A DNA stretch of 64,000 nucleotides from NCBI RefSeq assembly GCF_007474605.1, contig NZ_VHKL01000011.1:167438-231437 (forward strand), in the 5' to 3' direction. This document shows positions 17,684 through 28,113 of this stretch, piece by piece (position 1 is the stretch's first letter; each line of letters starts with the position of its first letter). The translations under genes were made by a program, and so were the position numbers. This DNA comes from Rhodoligotrophos appendicifer. GTDB lineage: Bacteria; Pseudomonadota; Alphaproteobacteria; Rhizobiales; Im1. The notes beneath the pieces are model-generated. The model ran no database searches, was not told the DNA's origin, and saw only the letters and a list, made by a program, of their open reading frames with translations.

Positions 17684-19050
17684 CGGCCCGTGCCGAGCAC
17701 GCGCTCGAGGGCGCATGCGACGATGAGCAAGGTTTCATCTTCGCCGTTGCGAGCCATGAGGTGGAGGCCGACAGGCATGCCCGTTGCGTCCAGGCCGACG
17801 GGCATGGTCAGGGCGCACAGATCGAGAAGATTGGCGGGGCTCATGTTACGCACCGCCATCCGGTTGATGCGCTTGTAGGTCTCGGGATCGAGCAGGGCGT
17901 CGATGGCAGGCGAGCTCATGGGCGACGTCGGACAGACGACGACATCGAAGGGAGCCAGCGTATGGTCGGCGGACCGACGCAACTGAGCGAGCTGCCGGCA
18001 TCGTTTCAGATAGGTGATCGCGCTCATGTCCTCGCTCAGCCTCAGCTGCGCGCGGGCGCCGGGATGCAGGGTCTCGACCCATTCCGGCAGCTCCGATTGA
18101 AGGAATTCGCTGAACTCCACACCGGAGATCCCCCAGTCCCAATCCGGAGAGATGTCCCGCAGCGCCGCCACCTCCGGAAGCGAACATGCTTCGAGCTGCG
18201 CGCCCGCTTCACGCAACTCATCCAGGGCCGTCCCGGCCGCCTCCGCGATCCCCGGATCACAGTCGTTCCAGAAAAAGTCGTCGAGGACGCCGATGCGGAA
18301 GGCGGCGAGTTCGGCGTCGGCGCTACGGGCTGCAAAGCGCGAGGCCTCGAGATGCGGATCAAGGGCTGCGAAGGCGAATGCCGCGTCTTGGGCGGTGCGC
18401 GCCAGAAGTCCCGGTCCATGGAGATGAGGGCCCGGGGGCACGAGGCCCGCGCCCGACCATCGGCCATGGGTCAGCTTCACTCCGACGATGCCGGTCATGT
18501 TGGCCGGCTCGCGTGCGGAGCCGCCGGTGTCGCTGCCGAGGCCCAGCATCGCGGAGCCTTCGATCACGCTGATGGCGGCGCCCGTGGATGATCCGCCGGC
18601 CGGACGCGGCACGTGGGGGTCCCAGGGACTTCGCGGGGTGCCCCAATGAATGTTGTGGCCGCAGACACCGAAGCCGAGCTCCGAGGTGAGCGTCTTACCC
18701 ATGAACAGGGCAATTTGCGATCGCAGGGAGGCTATGATCGGGCCGTCCTGCTCGAACTTGGCCGGCAGCCGTTTCGGCGAGCCGCCATAGGTCGGCAGAC
18801 CGGTGACGCCGAAGAGGTCCTTGATCGAGACCGGAATGCCCTGCAGGAGCCCGTGCCGGTCTCCGCGCGAAAAGGCGTCATCGGCTGCGCGCGCCATTTC
18901 ACGGGCGAGATCGGGAGCCCAGGAGAGATAAGCCTCCAAGCGGGACGAGGCTCGCGCCGCAATGGCGGCCTCGGCGAGGTCGGCGGTTGTGAGCCGGCCA
19001 GTCTCCAAGGCTTCGGCGATGGCTCTCAAGGGTGCTGTCGCGAGATCCAT
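17632..19050 (-). CDS. Amidase signature family protein
   Basis: The 472-residue amidase has the Ser-cis-Ser-Lys triad in standard contexts: Lys77 in VSIKDLFG, Ser155 in GGSSTGAA and nucleophile Ser178 in DTGGSAREPA. The family (AtzF, GatA, indoleacetamide/malonamidase E2 types) hydrolyses amides or ureido groups. It is the last gene of the minus-strand transporter operon (SBP, ATPase, two permeases, amidase), so its substrate is probably what that transporter imports, or the ring-opened product of HyuAB. It ends inside the 3' end of the convergent LysR gene. Confidence 0.93.
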   Translation of the reverse strand: MDLATAPLRAIAEALETGRLTTADLAEAAIAARASSRLEAYLSWAPDLAREMARAADDAFSRGDRHGLLQGIPVSIKDLFGVTGLPTYGGSPKRLPAKFEQDGPIIASLRSQIALFMGKTLTSELGFGVCGHNIHWGTPRSPWDPHVPRPAGGSSTGAAISVIEGSAMLGLGSDTGGSAREPANMTGIVGVKLTHGRWSGAGLVPPGPHLHGPGLLARTAQDAAFAFAALDPHLEASRFAARSADAELAAFRIGVLDDFFWNDCDPGIAEAAGTALDELREAGAQLEACSLPEVAALRDISPDWDWGISGVEFSEFLQSELPEWVETLHPGARAQLRLSEDMSAITYLKRCRQLAQLRRSADHTLAPFDVVVCPTSPMSSPAIDALLDPETYKRINRMAVRNMSPANLLDLCALTMPVGLDATGMPVGLHLMARNGEDETLLIVACALERVLGTGRQRLGVPPLCVKQRPSP

Positions 19051-19063
19051 GGGGCCCCGCGGC

Positions 19064-19849
19064 CTATAACACCAATCGCGACCGCGAGAGGCGGTTGGCG
19101 ATGATGATCAGGGAGGTCACCACGACGATCTGAATGGTCGAGGCGGCGGCGATCGTCGGGTCTCCCTGCCACTGGATGTCGGAGAAGATGTGCAAGGGCA
19201 GGGTGTTCGTGCTGGGGCCGGAGAGGAACAGGGCCACGTTGATGTCGCTGAAGGACAGGATGAAGGCGAACACGCCTCCCGAGACCAGGCTCGATCGGAT
19301 GAGGGGAAGCGACACCTTCCAGAATGCCTGGACGCGATTGCAGCCCAGATTGACCGCTGCCTCCTCGATCGACGGATTGATGCCCGAAAGGCCCGCGACC
19401 ACGATCCTGATGACGAAGGGGATGCCGATGAGCGTGTGACCGATGATCAGGGGAAACAGGGAGCCGTTCGACTCCAGCCGGGCGAAGAAGAGATAGAGGG
19501 CGGCGCCCAGCAGGATCCCCGGGATCAGCACCGGGATCATGAAGATCGATTCCAGAAGGGACTTGCCCATGAGGGTCAGGCGCGACAGGGCAATCGCCGT
19601 CAGCGTGCCGATCACGGTCGCCAGCACGGCCGAGATGGTGGCGAGGGGCAAGGTCACCAGGAACAGGGCGTTCACATATTCCGCCCGCGAGAAGAATTCG
19701 CGATACCAGGTCAGGGACGGGGTGAGCGGCGTGATGATGAAGCGGCTGGTCGGATTGAACGAGACGCCGATGACCACCAGCAGGGGCAGGACGATGAGAA
19801 GGAAGATCAGGTAGACGAAGGATTTGAGCAGCCAGCTGCGCGCCATCAT
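19064..19849 (-). CDS. ABC transporter permease (PotC type)
   Basis: The 261-residue inner-membrane protein has about six hydrophobic helices and the EAA loop (EEAAVNLGCNRVQAFWKVSLPLI) that contacts the ATPase. The pattern is that of PotC-type permeases of spermidine/putrescine and related importers. Its ATG overlaps the stop of the PotB-type gene (ATGA, 4 bp). Together with 19846-20724, 20702-21829 and 21915-22970 it forms a complete importer. The family name does not fix the substrate. The amidase downstream suggests an amide or opine-like compound. Confidence 0.92.
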   Translation of the reverse strand: MMARSWLLKSFVYLIFLLIVLPLLVVIGVSFNPTSRFIITPLTPSLTWYREFFSRAEYVNALFLVTLPLATISAVLATVIGTLTAIALSRLTLMGKSLLESIFMIPVLIPGILLGAALYLFFARLESNGSLFPLIIGHTLIGIPFVIRIVVAGLSGINPSIEEAAVNLGCNRVQAFWKVSLPLIRSSLVSGGVFAFILSFSDINVALFLSGPSTNTLPLHIFSDIQWQGDPTIAAASTIQIVVVTSLIIIANRLSRSRLVL

Positions 19850-20724
19850 TGGACCGTTCGCCTCCCGCGCATGATCGTCAGCAGAAGCGACATGGAGATC
19901 ACGATGAGGATGATGAGGGCGATGGAGAGGCTGGAGGCGAAGGGCCAGTTGTAGGCGGTGATGACCTGATCGTAGATCTCGTTGCCGATCATGCGGCCGG
20001 CGCGGCCTCCGACCAGTGCCGCGGTCACTACGACGCTGATGGCGATGGAAAAGCAGAGGATCAGGCCGGATGTCAGGCCTGTGCGACTTAAGGGAACGAT
20101 GACACGGAAGAAGGTCGAGACGGGCGAGGCTCCGAGATTGATCGAGGCCTCTTCGAGGCGGACCGAGATCTTCTCGATGGAGGCCATCAGGGGCAGCACC
20201 ATCAACGGCAGAAGAAAGTGCACCAAGGCAATGACGACTGCGGCTTCGGTGTAGAGGATTGTGACATTACTCTCGATGCCGAGTGCGGCGAGGGCGCCGT
20301 TGAGCAATCCGTTGCGGCCGAGAATGACGATCCAGCCGAAGGAGCCGACGACCGCGCTGACCATCAGCGGCATGATGAGGATGAACATGCCGACGGCCAG
20401 TGCACGCCGCGAACAGCGGGCCAGGTAATAGGCGATCGGATAGCCGAGCAGGACGCAGCCCAAGGTCGCGGTCGCACCGATGCGCAGGGTGCGGATGGCG
20501 ATGCCGCCGAAATAGGGCGTGAAGATCTGCCGGTAGTTGTCCAAAGTGAAGTCGGGGGTCCAGATCCGCACCGGCGAATAGGTGTAGACGCTCAGCAGCA
20601 CCACGTTCGCCAAAGGCGCCGCCACGAAGACCATCAGCAACAGCGCATAGGGGCCGATGAGCCACAGCCAAGCGGGCACACGCGCGAGAGCGCCGGGCGC
20701 ATCAGCTTGCGAGGAGATAGACAT
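19846..20724 (-). CDS. ABC transporter permease (PotB type)
   Basis: The protein has 292 residues, about six transmembrane segments and an EAA motif (LEEASINLGASPVSTFFRVIVPL). It starts with ATG inside the last codons of the ATPase gene (23-bp overlap), and its stop overlaps the PotC-type start. It would form the heterodimeric channel with the PotC-type subunit. The N-terminal TM is preceded by a short hydrophilic tail (MSISSQADAPGALAR), as is common in this family. Confidence 0.92.
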   Translation of the reverse strand: MSISSQADAPGALARVPAWLWLIGPYALLLMVFVAAPLANVVLLSVYTYSPVRIWTPDFTLDNYRQIFTPYFGGIAIRTLRIGATATLGCVLLGYPIAYYLARCSRRALAVGMFILIMPLMVSAVVGSFGWIVILGRNGLLNGALAALGIESNVTILYTEAAVVIALVHFLLPLMVLPLMASIEKISVRLEEASINLGASPVSTFFRVIVPLSRTGLTSGLILCFSIAISVVVTAALVGGRAGRMIGNEIYDQVITAYNWPFASSLSIALIILIVISMSLLLTIMRGRRTVQ

Positions 20725-21829
20725 TCGCGGGCTCTATGCTCACGTTGATGGACTGGCCCAACAGGGGGCTGAATTCATCACCGGACTTCCGGACCACCAA
20801 AAGAGATTCGTTGCCGCCGATCAGAACGCGCAGCTGAATATCCTCGCCCAGATAGGTCAGGTCGCGGACTTCCGCTGGAAACAGATTTTCCTGGCGGGGC
20901 TCGCTCGCGGTCCGCGGAGCCAGCTTGATCCGTTCCGGTCGGATCAGCAGGGTGACGCTCTCCCTCGCGGGTGCGACCGGGGCCGCAGCCTGGACGATCA
21001 GACCGGTCCGCGTCGTCAGCTCCGCCATGCCGTCGGCGAAGCCCGTGACGCGAGCCTCAATGAGATTGGAAGCGCCGATGAATTCGGCGACGAAGCGAGA
21101 GGCGGGCTTCAGATAGATCTCTTCCGGCGTGCCCACCTGCTCGATGCGGCCCTGCGACAGAACCGCGATGCGGTCGGACAAAGCCAGGGCCTCGGTCTGG
21201 TCGTGGGTGACGAAGAGCGTGGTCTTCTTCAGACGCCTTTGCAGGCTGCGCAGCTCCTCGCGCATCTGAACCCTGAGCTTCAGATCGAGGGCGGAAAGCG
21301 GCTCATCGAGCAGTAGGAGCGGCGGCTCCATGATCAGAGACCGTGCCAGCGCGATCCGCTGCTGCTGGCCCCCGGACAGCTGGTTCGGCATCCGGTCGCC
21401 GAAACTCGTCAGGCCCACGAGATCCAGCGCCGCCTTGGTCCGCCGCTTGATTTCCAGTTTCGCGACCCGCTGCAGCTCAAGGCCGAAGGCCACGTTCTCG
21501 GCCACGGTCAAATGGGGAAACAGGGCCGGTGTCTGGAAGACCAGGCCAACACCGCGCTTATGCGGCGGCACGCGCTCGATCCTGCGTCCGCCGAGGACGA
21601 TCGATCCGGCGTCCACAGTCTCAAAACCGGCGATGCATCTCAGGGCCGTGGTCTTGCCACAGCCGCTGGGACCGAGAAAGGACAGGAACTCACCGTCCAT
21701 GATGGAGAAGGACAGAGGCCCAACCGCCACGTCCTTGGTGTATTGGCGGACCAGACCAGTGACTTCGAGCCGTGGCGTCCCCGGCGCCACACCAGGCTCG
21801 CTGTGCGAGGCCGCCTGCTGGGTGAGCAT
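20702..21829 (-). CDS. ABC transporter ATP-binding protein (PotA type)
   Basis: The 375-residue protein has Walker A GPSGCGKTT, Q-loop FQTPALFPH, signature LSGGQQQR, Walker B LLLLDEPLSALD and a H-loop histidine (VTHDQTEAL), then a C-terminal TOBE domain, as in PotA/FbpC-like import ATPases. The ATG at 21829 has GAGGAG eight bases upstream, while the longer opening to 21889 carries no family sequence. It lies in one transcript with the binding protein, both permeases and the amidase. Confidence 0.94.
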   Translation of the reverse strand: MLTQQAASHSEPGVAPGTPRLEVTGLVRQYTKDVAVGPLSFSIMDGEFLSFLGPSGCGKTTALRCIAGFETVDAGSIVLGGRRIERVPPHKRGVGLVFQTPALFPHLTVAENVAFGLELQRVAKLEIKRRTKAALDLVGLTSFGDRMPNQLSGGQQQRIALARSLIMEPPLLLLDEPLSALDLKLRVQMREELRSLQRRLKKTTLFVTHDQTEALALSDRIAVLSQGRIEQVGTPEEIYLKPASRFVAEFIGASNLIEARVTGFADGMAELTTRTGLIVQAAAPVAPARESVTLLIRPERIKLAPRTASEPRQENLFPAEVRDLTYLGEDIQLRVLIGGNESLLVVRKSGDEFSPLLGQSINVSIEPANVYLLAS

Positions 21830-21914
21830 CGGCGCGCTCCTCACATCACGGGCCCTGGCGTGAGCGGCCCGGCCTCCGGTTCTGCCCATCCCGGCCTCGG
21901 AGAGATTGATCTGA

Positions 21915-22970
21915 TCAGCCGAGGACCTCCTCGTTCCACCGCTTCAGATATTCAGCCTTGTGCTGCACGACCTTGGGCCAGTCCAGCTTGACCGTCTTGG
22001 CAAGCTGGGCCTCGGTCACCTTGATGCTGTCGAGCTCAGGGGGCAGCACAGCCTTGCTGTTGGTTGGCGGATACAGGTTCCAGGTCGAGAACTCGACTTG
22101 GAGCTTTGGATCGAGGGAGAGGTTGACGAAGCGGTTGGCGGCCTCTTCATAGGGCGTGCCCTTGAGGATCAGGAAGCCCGTGCCGAGTGCCAAGGTGCCG
22201 GGCACGGTGGCAAATTTCGTGGGCACGCCGGACTTAGCGAGCTGCGCCGAGATGCCGTTCCAGAAGGGATTGATCACAATCTCACCCTGGCTGAACAGCT
22301 TTCTACCGTGATCGGCATTCTCGACGATGATGGCCTTGTTCTTCTTGACGACGTCGGCCACGAACTTCATGCCCGGGTCGATATTGTCCTCGTTGCCGCC
22401 GAGAGCCTTGTTCACCCCGTGCAACCAGTACATCCCGTACCAGCCATAGGCGGGAATGCCGACCCGGCCGCTGTATTCGGGCTTCATCAGATCTTCGAAG
22501 CTGCCCGGCTCCGCGGCGATCTCCTTGGAGTTCCAGACCAGTCCGAACAGAAGGAAATTCGTAGACGCATACTCATTGCCCATCTTCGCGTTGTCGTAGA
22601 CATCCGCATAGTTCGGCATGAGAGACGGGTTGTAGGGAAGAACGAGCCCCGCCTCTTTGAGCATGACCACTTCCGCCTCGCCGTGATTGCTCACGTCATA
22701 GGGGGTGTTGCCATTGGCTGCGATGATCTTGGAGGCGGTGATCGTCTCCAGCTGAAACGCATGGGTCGGGGTCACATTCGCCAGCTTGGCGAAGTCACCG
22801 CCCTTGACGAAGATCTCTTCCTGATGCTCGCCCCAGGAGCCACCAGTCGTTGCCCAGACAAAGTCCCTCGCGGCATGAGCCGGGGTCAATCTTCCCGCTT
22901 CCATCAGCGCAATGGTTGCTGATGTCATTCCGAACAACTTCATGATCTCTCGACGCGAGAACTTGTTCAT
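21915..22970 (-). CDS. Periplasmic substrate-binding protein, PotD/polyamine type, Tat-like signal
   Basis: The 351-residue receptor begins MNKFSRREIMKLFG, a twin-arginine-type signal (SRREIMK), with a hydrophobic stretch and a probable AHA-AR cleavage. Type II binding-protein features follow (FVWATTGGSWGEHQEE; YDVSNHGEAEVVML; VGIPAYGWYGMYW). It starts with ATG after GGAGG. It heads the operon of ATPase, two permeases and amidase. A dyad at 23066-23082, about 96 bp upstream, may be the operator of the adjacent GntR regulator. The ligand is unknown. The family binds polyamines, thiamine, iron, opines and amides. Confidence 0.92.
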   Translation of the reverse strand: MNKFSRREIMKLFGMTSATIALMEAGRLTPAHAARDFVWATTGGSWGEHQEEIFVKGGDFAKLANVTPTHAFQLETITASKIIAANGNTPYDVSNHGEAEVVMLKEAGLVLPYNPSLMPNYADVYDNAKMGNEYASTNFLLFGLVWNSKEIAAEPGSFEDLMKPEYSGRVGIPAYGWYGMYWLHGVNKALGGNEDNIDPGMKFVADVVKKNKAIIVENADHGRKLFSQGEIVINPFWNGISAQLAKSGVPTKFATVPGTLALGTGFLILKGTPYEEAANRFVNLSLDPKLQVEFSTWNLYPPTNSKAVLPPELDSIKVTEAQLAKTVKLDWPKVVQHKAEYLKRWNEEVLG

Positions 22971-23065
22971 TACTTCCTCCAGAGCAGCAGGAACAGCATC
23001 GCTCGATTCGTAGCGGAGCCTCGGAGAGGGTGCAACAATCCTGAAGATCGCCCTGGGTACCGATC

Positions 23066-23082
23066 TGCATACAATTTATGCA
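23066..23082. promoter_or_regulatory. Dyad TGCATA-N5-TATGCA, candidate GntR operator
   Basis: Perfect 6-bp arms with a 5-bp spacer lie upstream of the binding-protein gene. CTGCATACA here and CTGTATACA in the 12-bp palindrome at 12487-12498 differ by one base, so one regulator could bind both. The FadR/FCD-type GntR gene next door is the natural candidate. Confidence 0.45.
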
Positions 23083-23243
23083 CGGCATGCCGCGTTCCGC
23101 ATCGTCGTGATGCATCCGAATGCAAAGGAGCTGGAATCCGGGTGAAAAGGGCCGGGACGGTGGTGCACGCCGCGACAACGAGTCCCAGGTGGCGCCGGAA
23201 AGCTCGGTGGAACGCTGCTCTGAAAAGGGCCGGATTGAGGATG

Positions 23244-23960
23244 CTAGCGGGTCGAGCCCAGCAGATCCGCCGTGCTGGGCCTTTCGGGGGCGGAGGCCAT
23301 ATAGATCTGGGCATAGCCCTCTTTGATGGCAGAGGTGATCTCGTCGAGGCGGCGATCGATATGCTTTTCGAGGGTGGCGACGCAGACCGTCTCCTTACGC
23401 GCCAGGAGGGCGGTGAGGATCTTGCGATGCTCCGCCTGGGTCTTTCGCCGGTCGCCGCGGTCCATGTCGATCCACCGGACGAAGCGAATGCGCGCATTGA
23501 TATTCTGCAGAACACGGAGCATTTCGACGTTCTCGGACATGGCCATCAGGCGCTCGTGGAAGATCTCGTCCAACTCGACCAATTCGACGATCGAGCGGCC
23601 GCCGGCATCGGGGCCCGTCTCGTCGAGGAAGGCGATGAGGTCGGTGATGTCGGCCTTAGAGGCGCGATGCAGAGCGAGCTTGATTGCCGCCACCTCGATC
23701 GCCTTGCGGAACTCGTAGAGATCAAAGATCTCGCGGGCATCGAGCTCGCGGCAGAAAAAGCCCTTGCCGGGGTTGAAACGAAGAAAGCCTTCGGTGGCCA
23801 GCCGGTTCAGCGCCTCACGCAAGGGGGTACGGCTGACCCCGAGCTTGCGCGCGATCGTCACCTCGTTCAACCGCTCGCCCGGCTTGAACTCAAAGCCTAT
23901 GGCCATGGATTTGAGCAGGCCGTAGGTCCGATCGACGGTGCTGTCCCAATTGCCTTCCAT
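23244..23960 (-). CDS. GntR family transcriptional regulator (FadR/FCD subfamily)
   Basis: The 238-residue protein has an N-terminal winged helix (GERLNEVTIARKLGVSRTPLREALNRLATEGF in overlapping pieces: recognition helix about residues 40-60) followed by an all-helical FCD domain (residues ~95-225) with the His/Asp metal-type ligands spread over EIFHERL and AEHRKIL. It begins at ATG 23960 after GAGGATC. An extension to 24035 has no family sequence. It lies between the transporter operon and the Rossmann-like gene and probably represses the transporter and the 2-hydroxyacid dehydrogenase unit until an effector acid is present. Confidence 0.9.
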   Translation of the reverse strand: MEGNWDSTVDRTYGLLKSMAIGFEFKPGERLNEVTIARKLGVSRTPLREALNRLATEGFLRFNPGKGFFCRELDAREIFDLYEFRKAIEVAAIKLALHRASKADITDLIAFLDETGPDAGGRSIVELVELDEIFHERLMAMSENVEMLRVLQNINARIRFVRWIDMDRGDRRKTQAEHRKILTALLARKETVCVATLEKHIDRRLDEITSAIKEGYAQIYMASAPERPSTADLLGSTR

Positions 23961-24047
23961 GGAGATCCTCAGTGTGTGCAGCCGCAAACTCGGGCAGTGT
24001 ATTCCGATGTAGCATCGCCTGCTGCATTCCGCCATGCGCTGTAAGCA

Positions 24048-25121
24048 CTAGCTGAGTGCCGAGAGGATCCGTTCGGCCTGGGCTTGCGCAGAGGCGGCAC
24101 CGACATTCTCGATGGTCGCATGCGTCAGCGCCCGAAGTGCCGCGATGGTGCACTCCGTAAACCAGATCGTGCCGTCGGCATCCATCCCCTCGATACCGTC
24201 CCAAGGCAGCGACGCCTCGTTGGTGGCCACGGCCTGTTCTCGAGTCCAGGGATGGGGATCGAGCGTGATCCGCCCCTTGTCGACGATCACGGGATAGCCG
24301 CCCACGAGATCGAAAATGCCAGGCAGATGGATCTTCGTGGGGCTCGACGCGGTGAGGGCGCGAAATCCGGCCACCGCCGCAGACGCCGTCACCCTGTTGA
24401 AGTGAAGATCATAGGGAAAGGGGAACGGCTCGCGAAGGGCTGAATGGCCGAGGGCTGTGTGGTCCTGACCGCCCGCCCGGACATCGAGGAGGTAGGGGGG
24501 CAGCTCGTCGGGAGGTGCCTCCGAGAACACCCAATATTCAAAGGCGTGCTGGGCGACGAGGCGGATCTCAAGAGCACTGGGCGGTTGGGCAAGCTTCCGG
24601 GCAACCAGGGCCTGGATCTTCGCGATCGGCTCCTGGATGTTGCCTATGCCGCAGGTGGGGCCCAGGCCTGTGCGGGCAAGACAGGGATTCACGACGTCGG
24701 GAAACGAGGCCGCCACCCAGACCGCTCCGATCCCGGCTTCGCCGATGCGATCGCGCAATTGTGCCGTCGGGGCCAGATGCATGCTGGCAAAGCCTGCGAA
24801 GGGGACGTCCGTTGCGACCGGACCGCAATCGGCGAGTTTCCACCACGGCAGCAAGGAGGGGGCGGAGAAGATGATGTCCGGATCGAGCGCCCGCAGCTGT
24901 CGGGCACTGCCAGGATCGTTCAGATCGAAGGCGATGGCTTCGAAACGGGGGAAGAAGCCGTCAATGCCACACCCCACCAAGGCATTGTTGATCTTCGCAA
25001 GAGCCTTCTCCGGCGACCGGCTGCCGACGACGATCCGATCGAAGATCCCGCTGCGGCCCGTCGCTTCAAGAACATGGGTGCTGAGTTCACCCAGGGAAAC
25101 AATAAAGAGCGTATCCGTCAT
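24048..25121 (-). CDS. Saccharopine-dehydrogenase/homoserine-dehydrogenase-like Rossmann protein, function unknown
   Basis: The 357-residue protein starts at ATG 25121 with GGGAG upstream, rejecting a long in-frame lead-in to 25283. The N-terminus LFIVSLGELSTHVLEA followed by RIVVGSRSPEKA is Rossmann-like, with a Glu where a Gly is expected in the GxGxxG loop (SLGELS). The mid-region (DPDIIFSAPSLLPWW) and a C-terminal catalytic-like domain of about 200 residues fit the saccharopine reductase/homoserine dehydrogenase fold. It is probably an NAD(P)-dependent dehydrogenase or reductase of an amino acid or oxo acid. The reaction is not known. It is divergent from the LysR gene at 25463. Confidence 0.65.
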   Translation of the reverse strand: MTDTLFIVSLGELSTHVLEATGRSGIFDRIVVGSRSPEKALAKINNALVGCGIDGFFPRFEAIAFDLNDPGSARQLRALDPDIIFSAPSLLPWWKLADCGPVATDVPFAGFASMHLAPTAQLRDRIGEAGIGAVWVAASFPDVVNPCLARTGLGPTCGIGNIQEPIAKIQALVARKLAQPPSALEIRLVAQHAFEYWVFSEAPPDELPPYLLDVRAGGQDHTALGHSALREPFPFPYDLHFNRVTASAAVAGFRALTASSPTKIHLPGIFDLVGGYPVIVDKGRITLDPHPWTREQAVATNEASLPWDGIEGMDADGTIWFTECTIAALRALTHATIENVGAASAQAQAERILSALS

Positions 25122-25400
25122 TGAGGCTCCCGCAGTCAGGTCCGTGCTTCGCATCGTGGGGTGAGGCAAGAGCCAAGAGAGCAACGGCGCCGCTCTGCTT
25201 GTCAACCAAGTCATGTCTGCCATCGTGCGGTGCCCCGCAAGTAAAGGCGATGGTGAATCGTCGAGGACGGCGCTGAAAGGCAAAGGGAACGGAGGGGCAG
25301 GGGAGCTGTTTCAGGAGATCTATTGCGATCCATCTCGCCGTTGCGAAGGGGCCCGGCATTCCAAGGGTACAAGTCTGGAGGGAGCCAGAGGATCGGATTT

Positions 25401-25419
25401 CGATATCTTTCCAAGATCG
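25401..25419. promoter_or_regulatory. LysR-type box CGAT-N11-ATCG
   Basis: CGAT and ATCG form a 4-bp dyad separated by 11 bp, which supplies an exact T-N11-A. It ends 43 bp before the LysR start at 25463 and lies in the 341-bp divergent gap (25122-25462) between that gene and the Rossmann-like gene. I see nothing else definable in this gap. Confidence 0.4.
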
Positions 25420-25462
25420 TGCCGCTGGGTCTAGTCTGATGGGGCCGCGGGGAGGAGCCCTC

Positions 25463-26350
25463 ATGAACATCGTCCTTGCCAAGACGTTCCTCGAACTGCT
25501 GAACGCCCGCAACTTCAACAAGGCGGCGGACCGACTTTGCGTCACGCAATCCACGGTAACCGTCAGGATCGCCGCCCTGGAGGAGCAACTCGGACAGCAG
25601 CTCTTCACGCGTGACAAATCGGGCGTCGAGCTGACGGTCGCGGGGCGAAAGTTCCAGCCTTACGCGGAGCTCCTGTTGCAGACCTGGCAGCATGCCCGCC
25701 AGGAGTTGGCGCTTTCCGACAGCCAGTCGGTGATGTTCTCAGTGGGGATCAACAGCGCCTTGTGGGAGGGCTTTGCCGGACCGTGGCTCCTGGAGTTGCA
25801 GAAGGCGCAGCCCAATGTGGCGCTGAACGTGGATGTGGGCGCCTCATCGGGGCTGCTGGAAAAGCTCGCGCAGGGTTTCCTCGATGCCGCCCTGCTCTAT
25901 GAACCCAATCCCCGCAAGGACATCGTCATCCACGAGCTGATGGATGAGGATTTCATTCTCGTGTCCACCTATCCGCGGCGGGCCGAGCGCTGGAACCCCC
26001 ATTATGTCTATGTGCAGTGGGGGGAGGACTTCCAGCATCAACACAGAGCCATCATGCCGAATGAAATCACCCCGCCGGTGAGCTTCACCGATGGCAGGAT
26101 CGCCCTCGACTTCATTCTCGCCCGGGGTGGGTCGGGATATTTCCCGCTGCGACAGATCCGCGAATTGCTGGATGAGGAAAAGCTCTTCGTCGTCGAGGAC
26201 GCAGGCTTCATGACCCGCCGGATCTATATCGCCCATACGGAGGCGCTGCATCAGCAGGACTGGTTCGCGGAAGCCATGGACAGCCTCTTGCGCCACCGGG
26301 ACGGCATCCAGCTGCAGCATGACAGCTTCCGACAGGCGATCCACGCCTGA
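25463..26350 (+). CDS. LysR family transcriptional regulator
   Basis: The 295-residue regulator starts at ATG 25463 after GGGAGGAG. The winged helix (ARNFNKAADRLCVTQSTVTVRIAALEEQL in parts; recognition helix about residues 30-45) is followed by a type II periplasmic-like effector domain with a central hinge (FSVGINSALWEGF). It is the first plus-strand gene upstream of the aldehyde dehydrogenase and F420-linked genes, so it is their likely activator. It is also divergent from the Rossmann-like gene. Confidence 0.92.
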   Translation: MNIVLAKTFLELLNARNFNKAADRLCVTQSTVTVRIAALEEQLGQQLFTRDKSGVELTVAGRKFQPYAELLLQTWQHARQELALSDSQSVMFSVGINSALWEGFAGPWLLELQKAQPNVALNVDVGASSGLLEKLAQGFLDAALLYEPNPRKDIVIHELMDEDFILVSTYPRRAERWNPHYVYVQWGEDFQHQHRAIMPNEITPPVSFTDGRIALDFILARGGSGYFPLRQIRELLDEEKLFVVEDAGFMTRRIYIAHTEALHQQDWFAEAMDSLLRHRDGIQLQHDSFRQAIHA

Positions 26351-26496
26351 GTTCGCGACTTATTGGCTTTTCCGATCGCGTTGATGACATCTTTTCATTG
26401 TACGCACGCGTTCGGCCCGTGCAAGGAATTGGACACAATATCGGTCGCCTGATCTGGTGATCTTCTTGTCTCTAACCCTTAGGACGGGCAAGATTG

Positions 26497-27996
<1,500 letters not shown>

Positions 27997-28113
27997 GGAC
28001 TTCAGACACAGCCAGAGCCGGCCAGCCGAATAGGGTTGCGGAGCATGGACCGCGGCCGACGGGAGAGGCTTGCCGGCTCGCAGCAGAAATACGCAGTCGA
28101 TCGAGGTGAGTCG

